Assembly: GCA_039707465.1 (NCBI GenBank)
Contig: CM077643.1
Location: 47,648,605 to 47,712,604, forward strand
Length of the DNA: 64,000 nt
DNA from: Rhabdophis nuchalis
Taxonomy: Eukaryota > Chordata > Lepidosauria > Squamata > Natricidae
Reading direction: 5' to 3'
Positions 1-12,894 of this stretch are shown here, piece after piece. The number at the start of each line of letters is the position of its first letter. Position 1 is the stretch's first letter. Below the pieces are notes generated by a model. It had not been told where the DNA came from. It saw only the letters and a program-made list of their open reading frames with translations, and did not search any database. The translations under genes were made by a program, and so were the position numbers.

Positions 1-174
1 TTTCTTCAAAATGGCTTTCTTAAAAAAGCTTGACATGCAGAAGTGGGCATCACATAATGTAACAACCTGTTCGCCCAGAACCAAAAATGTGAGCACATGC
101 ATATGCACACTCATTTTTCTTGTGTGCGTGCCTTCCAGGCACGCACACAACATCAAAAACACAATTATATAGGA

Positions 175-267
175 AGGGATAGTCCCAGGGCAGGTAAGCG
201 GGCCCAACCTCTGATCGAAATTACCGTTTCGCCCGAACCTGTCCAAACCAGCAGCAGCCCATCTCTG
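175..267. mobile_element. Fragment of a GC-rich repeat with a CAGAGRTGGG-type terminus
   Basis: The minus strand from base 267 begins CAGAGATGGGCTGC and continues through repeated 'ggttcgggcgaa' type sequence. This resembles the start of the GC-rich block at 18901 (CAGAGGTGGGTTG, then GGTTCGGCTGAACCGG). It is probably one end of a non-autonomous repeat. Its other end is not resolved. Confidence 0.4.
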
Positions 268-829
268 TTGACACGGTGTGTTTGCAAATTGATAAATGGT
301 TACTATTGGAGGCATGAACCACCATAGAATATTTTTTTAAATTAAAAGGCAAATAAATGAAATTGCTTACTATTGCTTTCTCTAGTTTGCAAGATGGTTT
401 CTACAAACTCAGTTTATCTTTGTCACTTTGGAAGGGGAGGCAGGTGAGCATTTTTTTTAAAAAAAATCCATTGAACTGCAATAGATGCATTGTTTTCAAA
501 AGATATGTGAAGCGTATCTAATTTCAGGGATTGCAAATAAAGATGGTGTTAGAAAACTAGTGATTACAGAATTTTCCCATTTATTTTTTGTTTTATTAAA
601 CAAAAATAGTAACGAATAGACTGCATAGAACAATGGATATGGCTAAAGCTTGTAAATTAATCTCTAGCTTATTAAAAAATGCTGTAGGAACAGCTTAATT
701 GATTAAAGTTTTATTAGATGGTGGAGATTACCATCTAAGGACACTGCAATGATCATGGTATATAGAAGATGTGATGGAATTGGTTTTGGCTCCACAATAT
801 ACCAACTTGAACGTACGAAGAGTGTAGGC
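268..829. other. AT-rich sequence without recognisable features
   Basis: No gene, RNA or structured repeat was identified here. Confidence 0.5.
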
Positions 830-1965
830 TAGAGCATGAATCATGAATGAAAAAAAGTAGGTATATTCTCCTAAAATGAACAAAAAATATGCACTATAAA
901 TAAAGTTGGATCATTTTGTACACACATGGAAGTGAAAAAAAAGTTTAATTATGAATGAAAAGTGTGAATTGATATTAAGCGATTATGGGTGCATATTAAA
1001 AAAGGCATTCGGAAGTTAGTGGTAGCTACATGTTTTGAACCAGTAAATACTGATAATGAAAGAAACATAATTATTCTTTTAGTTGACAAAAGTAGGTGGG
1101 AACTGAAACAAGAGTATAGAAAAAGCGACTGAGCAAGGAGACCCAAGATAAATGGTAGAAGTAAAGCATGTGTAAGAACAATAGAATCGTCAGTGAACAC
1201 TTCAACAATGATCAAATGTGGATGTGCATACTTTTTATGCAACAATGCTGTATTGTTAGGTATGTTTATGAATTATTTGCATAGAATATGTTTGCATGAT
1301 GTAGTGAGGACTGTAGATCACAATATTAATGTATCAAACAACTAAGTAAATTGGGGAAAATGGAATGAAAGATTGGCAGTTTTCTATAAACGGCAAAAAA
1401 TAACAGTAAATAGATGAATTTATATACCCAGACAGTAAGTTTATTAAGATGAGTAAAATCAAAACATTTAAGATGTATCAATTTTGATAGATGGATGGGG
1501 GTAATAAATTGTCTATTGTGAGGAATAAAATGTTTACCAAAAGAAGCAAAAATATCTCCATTTCTAGCCACTTTATTATATGGAGGTGAGGTATAAAATA
1601 AGAAACATTAAAGCTCAATACAGCGAGAATGAGTTATTTAAGAAGTGTCTGTGGTTAAAAAAAAACAGGAACAAAAAAATAACAGCTAATGAATTGTTTA
1701 AATAAATTGAGTTAAAAAAGTGGCCTGCACAAAATAATTACGATTGTTTGATCATATAGAGAAAATTAGTAAGAACTAATGCTGAATTATAAAACAAATA
1801 TAGGAAGACAGAATAAGTAAAGAGAAAGAGGAAGACTGAGAAAATGATGGTTGAACCTGATGAAATGCTTCAGAAAAAGGATCTGGCAGGGAACAATATA
1901 TTAAGGATGGCTTGAATGGTGTAAAGGCAGAGAAAGGTACATATAGTGATTACTCTTGGTGTAAG
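830..1965 (+). mobile_element. Highly decayed LINE, possibly RTE-like 3' half
   Basis: Broken translations resemble the end of RTE-type reverse transcriptases: an 'LLYGGE' stretch near 1570-1590, RN..AQYSENELFKK near 1600-1650, and a basic KRKRKTEKM segment near 1820-1845. No frame stays open and no tail or target duplication is clear. The family call is tentative. Confidence 0.3.
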
Positions 1966-2251
1966 CAATATTTGTTTTCCTGTTTATTTCTTGCTTTTTT
2001 AATTTTAATACTTTTTACTCTTTTTCTACACTTTGTGAAATATTACTTACCCCAAAAAGAATAGTATGATTAAGTTTGGAGGGCGACTGAAGACAAGATG
2101 ATGTGTGTGAACAAAATGGCCACCATGGAAACTGGACTTCTGCTCTGGGGTTTCATTTGGCGCAAGGCTTTTTCTTCATTCGCAACTGTAATTTTGTAAA
2201 ACACCACAAAAATCTGGCTTTTGTTAAGTCTTCAATCACCTGGCTTGTATT

Positions 2252-2302
2252 CTTAAGAACATTAAGAATATTCTTAAGAATATTCTTAAGAATATTTTTT
2301 AA
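2252..2302. repeat. Short tandem of a 12-bp palindromic unit
   Basis: About three imperfect copies of AATATTCTTAAG, itself nearly palindromic, occur in succession. The block could extrude as a small hairpin. No function is evident. Confidence 0.7.
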
Positions 2303-5300
2303 TGTCCTGAACAACATAATGAATTTTCACTTCAAGTACACGAAAGTACATGCAAAACTACGTGCAACAAACATTCTGAATGTCCTGTTTAATCTTGTTA
2401 TGGCAATTGGAGAAAATTCTCAGGTGAGAAGGTGCAGTTGTAATAAAATGTAAAAGATTTCTGCTGCTTGGTTTTAACATACATCAATTAACAGCCTGTG
2501 CTGTTAAAGGTACATTTCACTGCTGTGCTGTTTTTATCTTGAGATCTCATACATAAGAACTTCACCATTAATATATTCCTTTCCAGAATTCTTAATGGCG
2601 AAAGGACCAACAGAACTGCTAAGAGTCAAATCTCCATGCACCAAGTGTTATAATAACCATTTATTTGATAGTCTTAAAGAATAGTGCTGACTTTAATTCA
2701 CAAACCAAACACTGGATTCTTGTAACAACTTTGAAATATGAAGAATAAAAAAGGAGTCAAGAGATAATACTGGAATACTATTTTATTTCCCCCCCCCCTC
2801 CTGTAAAATGGCTTGTACTTCCAAAACATACAATAGTTAAATTATGTTAATATTCATTCACACTGTTGTACAAAAGGCCAATTTCACAAATATAATTCAG
2901 AACATTAACAGCTGATAACACTCTGAAGTCAATATTGCCATTTCCATCTTTCAAGTGGATTTGTCCAAAATAAGATCTCTAGGAATGGTTTTGATTAATG
3001 AGTTCTATCTAGGCTCCTTACAATTTAGTCTTCTTACTAGGCAATGAATTACCTAACTTAGGAAAAAGGTGTTACATTAAAAAATGTAAGTTGGATAATT
3101 ATTTGAATAGCTTATTTTACCAGGATGAGTTTCTTGCATATTTGTTTTACCAAGCCTGATGAACAGCTAAGATATTTTCAATATGCTGCCCCTATGAAGC
3201 TGAGACTCCCTTACATGTATTTCTGAGAGGTGTTTTTTTTTTTAGTAAGATGCTAAATGATTGCTTGCTCATCATTACTGATATCCCCCCAACTTCTAAC
3301 TAGGCAATCTTGAATATATTTTAGGGCAGAGGTGGAAACTGTGGCTGAGCTACAACTTGCATTATCCTTCTCTACTATAGATGTGGACTGATTAAAGCAT
3401 TATCTAGTAATAGATAATAGTGAGCTGAAAATACCATTTAAAAGAGGCCCAGATTCCTATCAAGATTCCAGGGAACACTGTTTTCATAGGACAGAATGCC
3501 CCAAAGCCTGACCAACACCCAAACCAATCGATACCCATTCTAGTGTGCAGACTGATGGCTTTCAGTAGTTATTTCTAGGTGAAGAGGGTTATCAGGAAAC
3601 TTGTAATCAGATAAATTCAACATTAAAATAATGTATAAAAGAGTTTCCAAATCTAAAGTATCACTTATACAGGTAACTAATGCGTCTAACACAAATTTGC
3701 CTTGAATTTTATGGAATAAACCAATAATATACATTTTGCATATTCCAAATCATTTAAAGATATAAGAATCATTTAAGATTCTAAGGTTACTATAATGGTT
3801 GCCTGCATAGAATAGATTTTCTGTAAGGATGTGCAAACTGTACCATGCATGGAACAACTGTGTTGAGTAGCCAATATTCTAAATGAACCATGCATGTTTT
3901 GTAATCTTTGGACTATATACAGAACAAAACAATGCTGTTCCACACAGTAGTTTGTGGAAGAGGAGGGAGATTGGAGGCAGGCAGGCGGTTGGAGTATGAT
4001 ACCCAGAGCAACCAGAAGGGGGGGCCTTATCCTACTCATCCCACATCACTCCTGGATCTTTATGGATTCTTTCTGAAGTGTTGTTTCATCCAAAACCCAG
4101 AACAATGAAAAAGTTCAAACAATATATTTTCTATTTCACTCATATCTGAAGTTTGATGCAGATCTGATTTTGGTATGATCTATTACATGCCCATTTTCAG
4201 GTTCTTAAACTATTGTTTAACTGATTAATGTCACCATTTTGTAATACAAGCCCCGATTCAATCCACGACACTCCTACTCAAAGTATTTTTAACACCAGGA
4301 GTTTGAAAAAGACATCCAGAAATGTATGTCAAAACTACGGTAAATAAGACTGCATTTAAAATAAGTATTACCGACTACTGATATTCACATGGAAGGGAAC
4401 TAGTGAAAAATATTTCTTTTTCCTCTAACAGCTTCTTGGTAATTATCCCAGTTGTTGATGCAATCTTTCATGAGTCATATTTTCACCTTGACTCCCACCA
4501 GAAATTCATCCTGATCACTTACCAGCCATACTGATTGCTATTAAAATAACATAATGCCAATAACAATTACAATACTTTGATACCCAGATGTCTCACATAT
4601 CCTACATACCATGCACTGCCTCCTTTTATGTCCTCTAGCTCCTGCTTCTGTGCTTACTAGATGTACTCACTAAAACTACAAGATGCCTCTCAATGAAGCA
4701 AAGATAATTCTTTGTATATCTCAACAATCTAGATTGTTTTATTAAAGAACAACAGCTTTCCAACTAATTAAAAACATCACCTTAAGAACAATTTAGGACT
4801 ATTTAAGATTTTTTAAATGAAAGGAAACTACTATTCTATTTCAATGTTTCAGAGATATTTGACCATAGGATTAACTTAAGACATTTTTTAATATAAGTTT
4901 TGGAATGAATGCTAAGTTAGATGAACAACTATCAATTTCTCCAATCAGATTCAGATCTGTAAAAGCACATGTACTGGAGGGAAACATCTGAATTTGCTTG
5001 AAGCAATCTCCATGGAACAGTCTGCCTTCTTAAATCCATCACAGGGAACTGAATGGCTTAACATTCATAATCTCTTTATAGAAATTATTAACTGTTCCTG
5101 TGCCATTGTCTGGAAACTATAAGAAGATATAAGCATAAACAAGAAAATGGATACACAGCTCGAATATCTGAAGTCATTTAGACAGTAATGAATTAGTGTA
5201 CCAAAAATGGATAATCGCATTGCTTTTAGTGCAAATCGCATAGGAAAATCCATCATCCGACAAACAATTATTGCTGTTATGGAACAATGAATAGTTTCAA

Positions 5301-5878
5301 TGGCATAAAAAAAATCTGAGGTTTTGCAGTTTCTAAACTGGCATTGTTTAATGACCCATGGTAATGATATCTATATATGCATATAATAAAACGTTCTTAT
5401 TTACTTAACAAAAGGGAGGGCAACCATGTATCTTGACTTATTTGCACAGGTCAACCTGTTCAAATGTATTTTGCATTTGCAATTTTTTGACAGATAGAAA
5501 TTCTTAAAATCTTATGAAGTTTCAGAAATCTAGCATAGCTTTCCTGAAATTCAAATTGCAGGGACAACTAAGACTTCAGAAAGTCTGCTGTTCATAAAGA
5601 ACAAAATACATCAGCAATGAAATAAATAATTATTGGGTTCTAGAGTAGAGAAGCTAATACAAATAACACAGAAACATTTCCTCATTGATTACAGTATAAG
5701 AGGAGGAATTGTCCAGACTTACAAGATGATCAATTAATATTTTATACAGACATTAGTGGATCTCCCAACACAGGTTAGCATGACTTGCATTGGCTTTTAA
5801 ATAAATATTTTTCAAGGTATTTATTGGAAAAAGCAGGGAAGAGAAAGTTTGCACATGCTTCAAATTCATATTATAGGG

Positions 5879-5962
5879 CAGTTTTTCTCAACCTGGCATC
5901 CTTCAGTTGCAGAACTACAATTTCCAAAAATCTTTGTCACTTCAAGGACTGAGTATCCTTGA
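5879..5962. mobile_element. Degenerate hAT-type MITE end
   Basis: It starts CAGTTTTTCTCAACCTGGC, similar to the CAGTGTTTCTCAACCTTGGC terminus of the element at 7448. No second terminus or duplication was found. Confidence 0.35.
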
Positions 5963-7447
5963 CATTAGAGCCCCAACATATCTAGAAGTATCAGATTAAA
6001 TAATCTTTTTTAAGGATAAAGGCTCCAATTTTATTTCAAAATACATAAATTTGTAAGTTTTTAGAGAAAACCCATTAAAATCCATCATATGGATGAATTT
6101 CAGTTATCTCAAGCAATTTTGGCCAGTTCCTGTATATATAGTACTTTGAATCTGTGTCCAACTGGGTGGGGTGTTGGCATCATGCAAGTATTAAAACAAA
6201 GCTTTTCAACTTCCCCAAACATGTTTTGAAACAAAGATCAGACTCGTGTTTATCTTTTTTTTTAAAGTACCAAAACATTTATAAACTACTTCATCACCAA
6301 GGAATGAGTCAAGATTTCTCAATCTGACATTAAGAAATTACAGAAAAAGAAAGTGCACAGAAAATTTTGAGGAGCATAATGCTGGTTGAGTTTGCATGAC
6401 ATGTCAAATTATAAAGTATCCAACCACATTTTAGCTTAGAGTTTTGTGCAATTTAGTCTGTGTTACCACTTTCAGGTGAGCCCTATAAACCCATAGAGTT
6501 AGGTGAGGCATGTGATACAGATACGTCCATTTAAGTCAAATATAGACTGAAAATGACTGATTGAAAGAATACACTAACAAATTCATAGCTCTTTGGGGAA
6601 AAATTCAACATGAAATGAAACAGTCATTTAAAACATGCAAAAAAAGCCACTCAGTGGCTTGCTTTGCACTGGAGTTGGCTTGTTCTTACAAATGCACACA
6701 ATTTTCAATGCTCCCTTTCACCCCTTCAACCTGGAATCCAAAATAAATACCTTCTATATGTGTCTGGCAAGCCTGAGGCACTGAAGAACCATCATTGGAT
6801 GGTTTAGATTGGAAAGAATCAAAGGATTACTAAACATTTCAGAGGAAGAACATGAACATGTAGGTTACAAGCTTATTACAAGCAAAAAAAAAGTTTTCCT
6901 ATGAGGAATGAGAGTGTTGTATAATATGCGAGCCAATAAACAACATTTAAAATAAGACACAAAGCACACTTTGACGTAAGTTTGTATAACAAGAGTTTTA
7001 GATTCTATTCAGACAACACTGACAAAGAGGCTGCTTCAGAAATCTTAACTTGTAGAAAATATTATTGCTGACAGAATTCAGGAGAACAATATCCAAAATA
7101 GTTTTAAAAAATCCAAAAGCTTAACAGAGGAAGAGACTGAGAATGCTCTTTTAATAAATCGTACTGGCAAATTGTATAGGGAAATTTTCATATAGCCAAC
7201 AGCCCTCTGAAACAGAAAGAGGAGCCAAATCAAATTCTGTAATGTTTAAGGAAACATGGGATTCAGACCCCACTTCCAGTATGGAACTGTTTCTATACAT
7301 GCTGCTCAGATTACAAAAGGATTCAGTACTGCAGAATGAGTGGGCTCCTATGACCTATTAAAAAGAAATATATATATATATATCTGGAACAACTTTCATT
7401 GCCTGAACAAATAGTAGAGCATAGGATCTCCATATAACCTTGTATAT

Positions 7448-7582
7448 CAGTGTTTCTCAACCTTGGCGACTTTAAGTCCTGTGGACTTAAACTCCCAGAG
7501 TTCTCCAGCCAGCTGTGCTGGCTGGGGGATTCTGGGAGTTGAAGTCCACAGGACTTAAAGTCGCCAAGGTTGAGAAACACTG
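7448..7582. mobile_element. 135-bp palindromic hAT MITE
   Basis: Terminal inverted repeats (CAGTGTTTCTCAACCTTGGC at each end) extend almost to the centre, so the unit is a near-perfect hairpin. It is flanked by TTGTATAT (7440-7447) and TCGTATAT (7583-7590), an 8-bp target duplication with one mismatch, as expected for hAT transposition. Its internal sequence and length match the element at 10976-11110. It has no coding capacity and must have been moved by a hAT transposase elsewhere. Confidence 0.9.
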
Positions 7583-10033
7583 TCGTATATGAAACCGTCA
7601 AACATGGCAACTATGTTTCTTCTTTCATATTTTAAGGTAACAAGGAGAATAGTTTTTAACTGATTTTATAGCATTTCACCAATTAACAAGAAGTCATTAA
7701 AAGGACTAAACCATCTGTATTAAAAGATAACAGCTAATCAAGATTTGAGTTACATGTTTTATCAGGAAATCAGAGGAAGGTGCTATCTTGTTTAGAAGGC
7801 ACTAAGACAAAATGTTTTGAAAATAACTGGCTCTCCCAATCTATCACATGGGCTAGACAAGCTACAGTGTGGTACTTGATGCAATATACTGCAATAAGTA
7901 AAATCCTTTCTGACAAATTATTTCTAATTAAAAATACTGAATTTTTTATACAGGAAAAGTGTATTAAACATCAGCAAATAAAAACAAACATGTCAAATGG
8001 GCATGGACATGTGAAGTGTTTAAAAGGTTAACTGACTATAAAGTATTATGTTTTAACTATGAACAGGCCAATTCAAGTGTATGTGTGTATATGTATATAT
8101 GTATGTTAATATATTAAAATCATATAACTTCTATACTTAACTAAGGACAAAGTAAACCAATGGACTGTTCTGCATTTTAACAGATAATTCAAAATGCAGG
8201 ATTTACTTCAAGATATGCAATTGATTTCTCTCTGGTAGGGACTAATTTTTTCATGGCAATATGAAAAATTGAATAAATTTGATAGCATGAGTATAAAACA
8301 AAAACAAAACAAAAATGGAATTTCTATAACAAAACAACAATAAAGTACATGTAAAATAATTCTCAAAATGAGCAGTAATTTGTCCCGTTTCCTATCCACC
8401 ATTCCTCCCATACTAAATCAAGAATTTCAAGTTACTTAAGACATGAATTGATCCTAAACATTTAAAGGTTTTTTTTTAATGCAATTTCTTAATTAAATTA
8501 ATAAAAGAAAAATAGCAAACCAAACATTAACAAGTTAATAGTATTATTAGAAAAGATTTGCACATTATGGGAAACATAAAAGAAGCAGGTGTTATAAAAA
8601 AACACCTATTTGAAATTATTATTTCAGAATGATTAACAAGAATTTAAACGTGAATTATGCAGATTTTCCTGCAGTTGGTTAAAGTGAAACTACTGAAAAA
8701 CTGGATTAATAAGTTGCTACATTTTCATTTGCTCAAAGGTCTCAGACATGCAAGGGCAAGTTAATACAAGTAAAGCCAAAAGGTAGAATTAGAAAGAGAC
8801 AAAACTGTTAAGATGGTAGAAATAGGTAGATATGCATGAAAAGTACAAATGACACCAGATGCAAAACTGAAAAAGACTTGTTATACATTGTGATTTACGG
8901 CCACTGAATTTAAATGAGATAAAATTTAGCATCACTACACTGGTGGGAGAACCACTTTGCTTCAGCCCATGGTGCTGCAAGAGCACCATAAAAGAATCAG
9001 ACCTAAGCAGGACCATCCAAGCTAGGAAGAACATGCATGAAAAGATCATTAGCGCACGATAAGAGCCATGGGAGCAATGGAAAAAGAAATATGGTTCTTG
9101 TCCTACTCTGAAAATTGACCTAATACTAATCCTTACAGGACCATTCTATGCTGTGTTAATTTAGTAAAATACAGGGTAGAATGATAGTACAGTCCCTGCC
9201 ACCGGTAGATAACAGAGTTGGCTCAGAAGAGTCAGAAGCAAAGAAAGAAATGCTCATTTTGCATGCACTGTCTTAAACTTAGGTTGGAGCAAATAACCTA
9301 TTCCTCTAACTTCCCCTATTAGTTTTACGAGCGTTGTTTAACATGGCAACTTTTATTTGAAGAAAAGAAAAATAACACAGAAAGTCACCCACAGCCAAAG
9401 ATCCCCAACTTTCAAGTAACTGTGTCTCTTGGACAGCTATATTAGACAACACTGCAGAATCTCATATTATTTTGTGCTATGTTGATAAAGCCAACCCTTT
9501 ATTTCACTCTATGTTCAATGGTATTAAGTGAATATTCACCTAGTTTTATTCAAACATTTGACACATCCTCTTTGAGAATGAATTATTCAAGTTAACTATA
9601 TTGCAAATTAAAAAGAGAGGACAAATTACATTCTGTATGCTTCTTTTAGATTGAAAAAATATGTGTTTTAAAGGCTTGTCATTCAAAGTGTAGAAGAAAA
9701 CATTTCTGTTAAAAAATCCAATATTAAAAAATCATTTAAGACACTGGTATTTTTCTTCTAATCTTACAAATCTTACAAATATACTACGGCTTAACCAAAA
9801 AAGATGTCATCATGAGCATGCTGCTGTTCAGCCTGCAATGCCACTGATAACTGTTTGGTTCCAGATAACAAAATAACTTCACATCCCAGCTGCTGATCCC
9901 ACCCCAAAGCCCTCATTAATAACAATCTTATTTTAAAAAAAAGGTAAAATCTAGCGTTAGTGGCAATTCTTTATCTTCACAGTAAATTGTTAACAAAGTG
10001 AGCTGTATAATGGTCATCTGTAAAATGGCATTA

Positions 10034-10600
10034 TCAGTCAATTGGACCCTGAAAAATAAGTTTGATGCAGTTCTGATCTCCAGTCAGCTGGGTAGCACAG
10101 AAAGGGCAGGCAGCATGGAATGCGTGAGTACCATGTGGCAATGGGATCTGAGACCAGTATTTGGCAGATTTTTCTGAGCACACATGCCCACAAGGGGTGA
10201 AAGCATAAGTTGGTGGACCAGCATCAACATAAAAGCCTGCCTCACACCCAAGCCAAAGAGGAACATATGGGCCAACAGTTCTGCACATGGGACATTCACG
10301 CTCATTGGCTTCTGTATCACTGCGGTGTCCCCAGTTATGATAACCATGGACATGGCCACAGCTGAGGTAAGCCCACGGTTGTTTTTCTTCTACCACTTCT
10401 TTACGGTTAATGCTAGGAAAAGCCAGTGTATTCAGTCCCACGGGGCACTGGGGCCTTGCAGCATTGATTTCTTGTCGTAGAGCCTCTATGTGTTTCTGAG
10501 TTGGAGTGTGAAATAAGCCGTCTGCTGTTCTCCACAAGAGTGTGGCCCCACATAGATCAATGAGAGAACCATCTTGTAGAATGTTGGTTTCATTTTCCAC
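10034..10600 (-). CDS. PELI2: PELI2 exon 6 (last coding exon): Pellino-2 C-terminus with RING-like domain
   Basis: This is the terminal coding exon of an E3 ubiquitin ligase that acts downstream of Toll-like and IL-1 receptors, where Pellino proteins modify IRAK kinases in the cytoplasm. It encodes 188 residues, 233-420 in family numbering, ending at TGA 10036-10034. The zinc-binding RING-like (CHC2CHC2) signature is intact: CGHVHGYHNW (about 313-322), CPMC (335-338), CGHVC (369-373) and HAACPFC (394-400). An AG acceptor at 10602-10601 precedes GTG, a valine codon and not a start; upstream reading continues in exon 5. Paralogue-specific stretches such as SINRKEVVEEKQPW and the end KLIFQGPID match PELI2 better than PELI1 or PELI3 (assignment from family knowledge). 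Residue 364 is Tyr where mammalian copies have His. No frameshift or stop is seen. Confidence 0.97.
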   Translation of the reverse strand: MENETNILQDGSLIDLCGATLLWRTADGLFHTPTQKHIEALRQEINAARPQCPVGLNTLAFPSINRKEVVEEKQPWAYLSCGHVHGYHNWGHRSDTEANERECPMCRTVGPYVPLWLGCEAGFYVDAGPPTYAFTPCGHVCSEKSAKYWSQIPLPHGTHAFHAACPFCATQLTGDQNCIKLIFQGPID

Positions 10601-10975
10601 CTAGAATGCCAGGCAGAAAAGAAGAACAAATTGAAAATGATTCCTTTCGCAATGTTCCCCCACACTTCTGGAAGTAATGAAACTTTCATTCTCCTTTTTA
10701 ACATCTTATGTTATGATGAGCCATCCAGCCTTCTCACTCAGACATTGACAGCTGAACAATAAATATTGTACATAAGAGCTAGAGCAATGGGCAATTATGT
10801 TTTTATTATTTTAGCAGAGTTTTTCCTAACTTCTGTATTTTAAGAGCTGGGAGTTCACTCTACTAGAATTTCCTAGCCCAACACACATCCCAATATCAGT
10901 CCATCTGATCTATAAGCTGCCCCCATTACCCAAGTCTAATAATTAGTTCTATAGATTTATCTCCATCATTTAAGT

Positions 10976-11110
10976 CAGGGGTCTCCAACCTTTGCAACTT
11001 TAAGTCTGAAGGACTTCAGCTCCCAGAATTCTCCAGCCAGCAAAGCTGGCTGGAGAATTCTGGGAGCTGAAGACCTTCAGACTTAAAGTTGCAAAGGTTG
11101 GAGACCCCTG
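10976..11110. mobile_element. 135-bp palindromic hAT MITE, second copy
   Basis: Ends are CAGGGGTCTCCAACCTTTGC and its inverse. A perfect 8-bp target duplication ATTTAAGT lies at 10968-10975 and 11111-11118. The interior (ACTTTAAGTC, CCCAGAATTCTCCAGCCAGC) matches the 7448 element. It lies in PELI2 intron 5, between exons 5 and 6. Confidence 0.92.
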
Positions 11111-11179
11111 ATTTAAGTGACGGAGTTCGATTCCAATGACCTAATGACCGTATGATTTAACTTGCTTTTTGGAATGGAA

Positions 11180-11510
11180 CTCCGTGACTTAAATAAGGAG
11201 TGGGTGTAGATGATGAGCAACACTTTGAATTCCACCTTTTTGCCAATTAGCTGCCAGTATAGCTTGCGGAGCAGAAGTGAACCTAGAAAGTTTCAAGATA
11301 TACCTGCATCCATTCACAACTCTACAATCTGGGCCAAATGTGGTTGCCACATAGTCTTCAAGGGCAGCCCATGTATATAGCACACTGCAACAATCCAACT
11401 GCATGAGTGACTTTATGTAGTACCTCCTGATCCAAGAACGATTCTAAGCGTATCTTTATGTAAGCTGCAATGATTTCCAGTCTGCCTCTGGGTGCACCTC
11501 AGGGTGCTAG
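11180..11510 (-). mobile_element. Old L2-clade LINE fragment
   Basis: The reverse strand resembles the part of L2 reverse transcriptase that in better copies reads DYCNALYMGLP followed by LQLVQN: the plus strand carries 'ggcagcccatgtat' and 'cactgcaacaatccaa' in the right order. It has many stops and indels. Confidence 0.5.
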
Positions 11511-11866
11511 TTATCATCCACAAGGCCCAAGGATTCCTCGACTCTTATGGTCCCCACCCATTTCACCAGATCCAGTAGACTAGGCAGGTTCAAGGTACTT
11601 TTTGCTAAACCGTGTATCTAGTTGGACTTCTTTTCCCACAAATCCCTGTGTGGCTTCTCATTTGCGAGGTAAAATGGTTCTGTTGTAAGGGTTTTCAGAT
11701 GGATTTATGTTTTCTGCATTCTTATTTACCGTTGCAGAGTTTTTATGTTGTCTTGTTCGATAAGATTCTTTTGAACAAACTTTATTGTTTGTTTAAGTAA
11801 AAACCACTTTAATGTTCTTTAATGGCTAGAAATAATTTTAAATCATGTTTTTCATCATTAACTTAC

Positions 11867-12055
11867 TAGCTTGCCTCTTTGTTGAGCAGATCTTGTTTCC
11901 CGTAGAGTATATACATCACCGCAGACTGACATTTCTCTCCAAACACCAGGTTTTGATTCTTCAGTGAACCCTCCTTTGGGATGCATGACTAGAACGCCAT
12001 TAGTTGTTAATCCATCCATGTGTCCATCTGGATTCTTCCATTTTGCTGCTTTTTC
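11867..12055 (-). CDS. PELI2: PELI2 exon 5: end of the FHA-like substrate-binding domain
   Basis: This internal exon of 189 nt (63 codons, phase 0 at both ends) encodes about residues 170-232. It begins EKAAKWKNPDGHMDG and ends with TRSAQQRGKL. The acceptor is CTAG before base 12055 and the donor is GTAAGT at 11866-11861. It joins in frame to exon 4 (ending NIFLG) and to exon 6 (starting VENETN). The segment belongs to the N-terminal FHA-like region with which Pellino proteins bind phosphorylated IRAK (known for the family). The frame is open and closely matches the conserved Pellino core. Confidence 0.96.
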
Positions 12056-12894
12056 CTAGACAAAATGCCACAACAAGAAATAAAAAATAAATTATTCAGG
12101 CTTTCCATACTTGAATTACCAAGTGCCTAATACAGTCAATTATTAGCAACCACATATCAAAGGATAAATAGAAGAACAAGAATATAGCTTGGAATCAAAA
12201 ACAGATTATCAATAACTTGGACTAAATGCTGTACACCTAGTTCAATTTTTGCTAACAAGTTTCCTTTATCCATTTCAAATAGAAAATATGGTTGTCTTAA
12301 TTACGGGCCTTCCAATAGGTCATATACAGCAACCTATTTTTGGCTTTATCTATAAACTGCTTTAACAATTATTATGAGAGATGCAGAAATAACAGTCAAC
12401 AAATAATATGTAATTGGAACTAATTATCTGGAATTAATAGGGAAAGGAATAGGAGAAGATGAAGTCTATTTTGAGATATATAGCAATTAAAAAATAAACC
12501 AAATAGAATGGACAAATTCTGACGTTCAAAGCAAGCACTGTTTGTATTAGTAAGTCAAACTTAGCTCTCATTTCTTGCTTTTTTTTTTTTTTTACAAAAA
12601 TAAAAATGCTCCTCCTATGTACCGATACCCTTGGTAAATGATCTTATTATGATCTTATTGTATTATTAACTGCTTTCTTTGGTTTCTAACTCTATATACA
12701 AACTAAACATATTTAAAGTGCTCTAAGTTGGCAGCGATGGGGGCAGCATAAACACAGCCAAAAATCAAGAAAGCAAACGAGCAACCAGTCAACCTAGCAA
12801 ACTATCTATTTCTATCTGAAGTTCAGGAGAATTGCTACTAGTTTAAGTCCACAATATTGGATAAGACAATTAAGCATTCTAGAACACTCTGCAT

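Larger units (their letters stand above)
2770..10033 (-). other. Probable PELI2 3' UTR and downstream flank
   Basis: This stretch follows the PELI2 stop codon. It is AT-rich, has no long open frame and is poorer in recognisable transposons than the introns (one 135-bp hAT MITE at 7448-7582 and a weak hAT-like end near 5879). Pellino-2 transcripts have long 3' UTRs, so part of it is likely transcribed UTR, but the end cannot be placed. Many AATAAA motifs occur on the minus strand; one near 2777-2785, beside a C-tract, is only a candidate. Confidence 0.4.
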
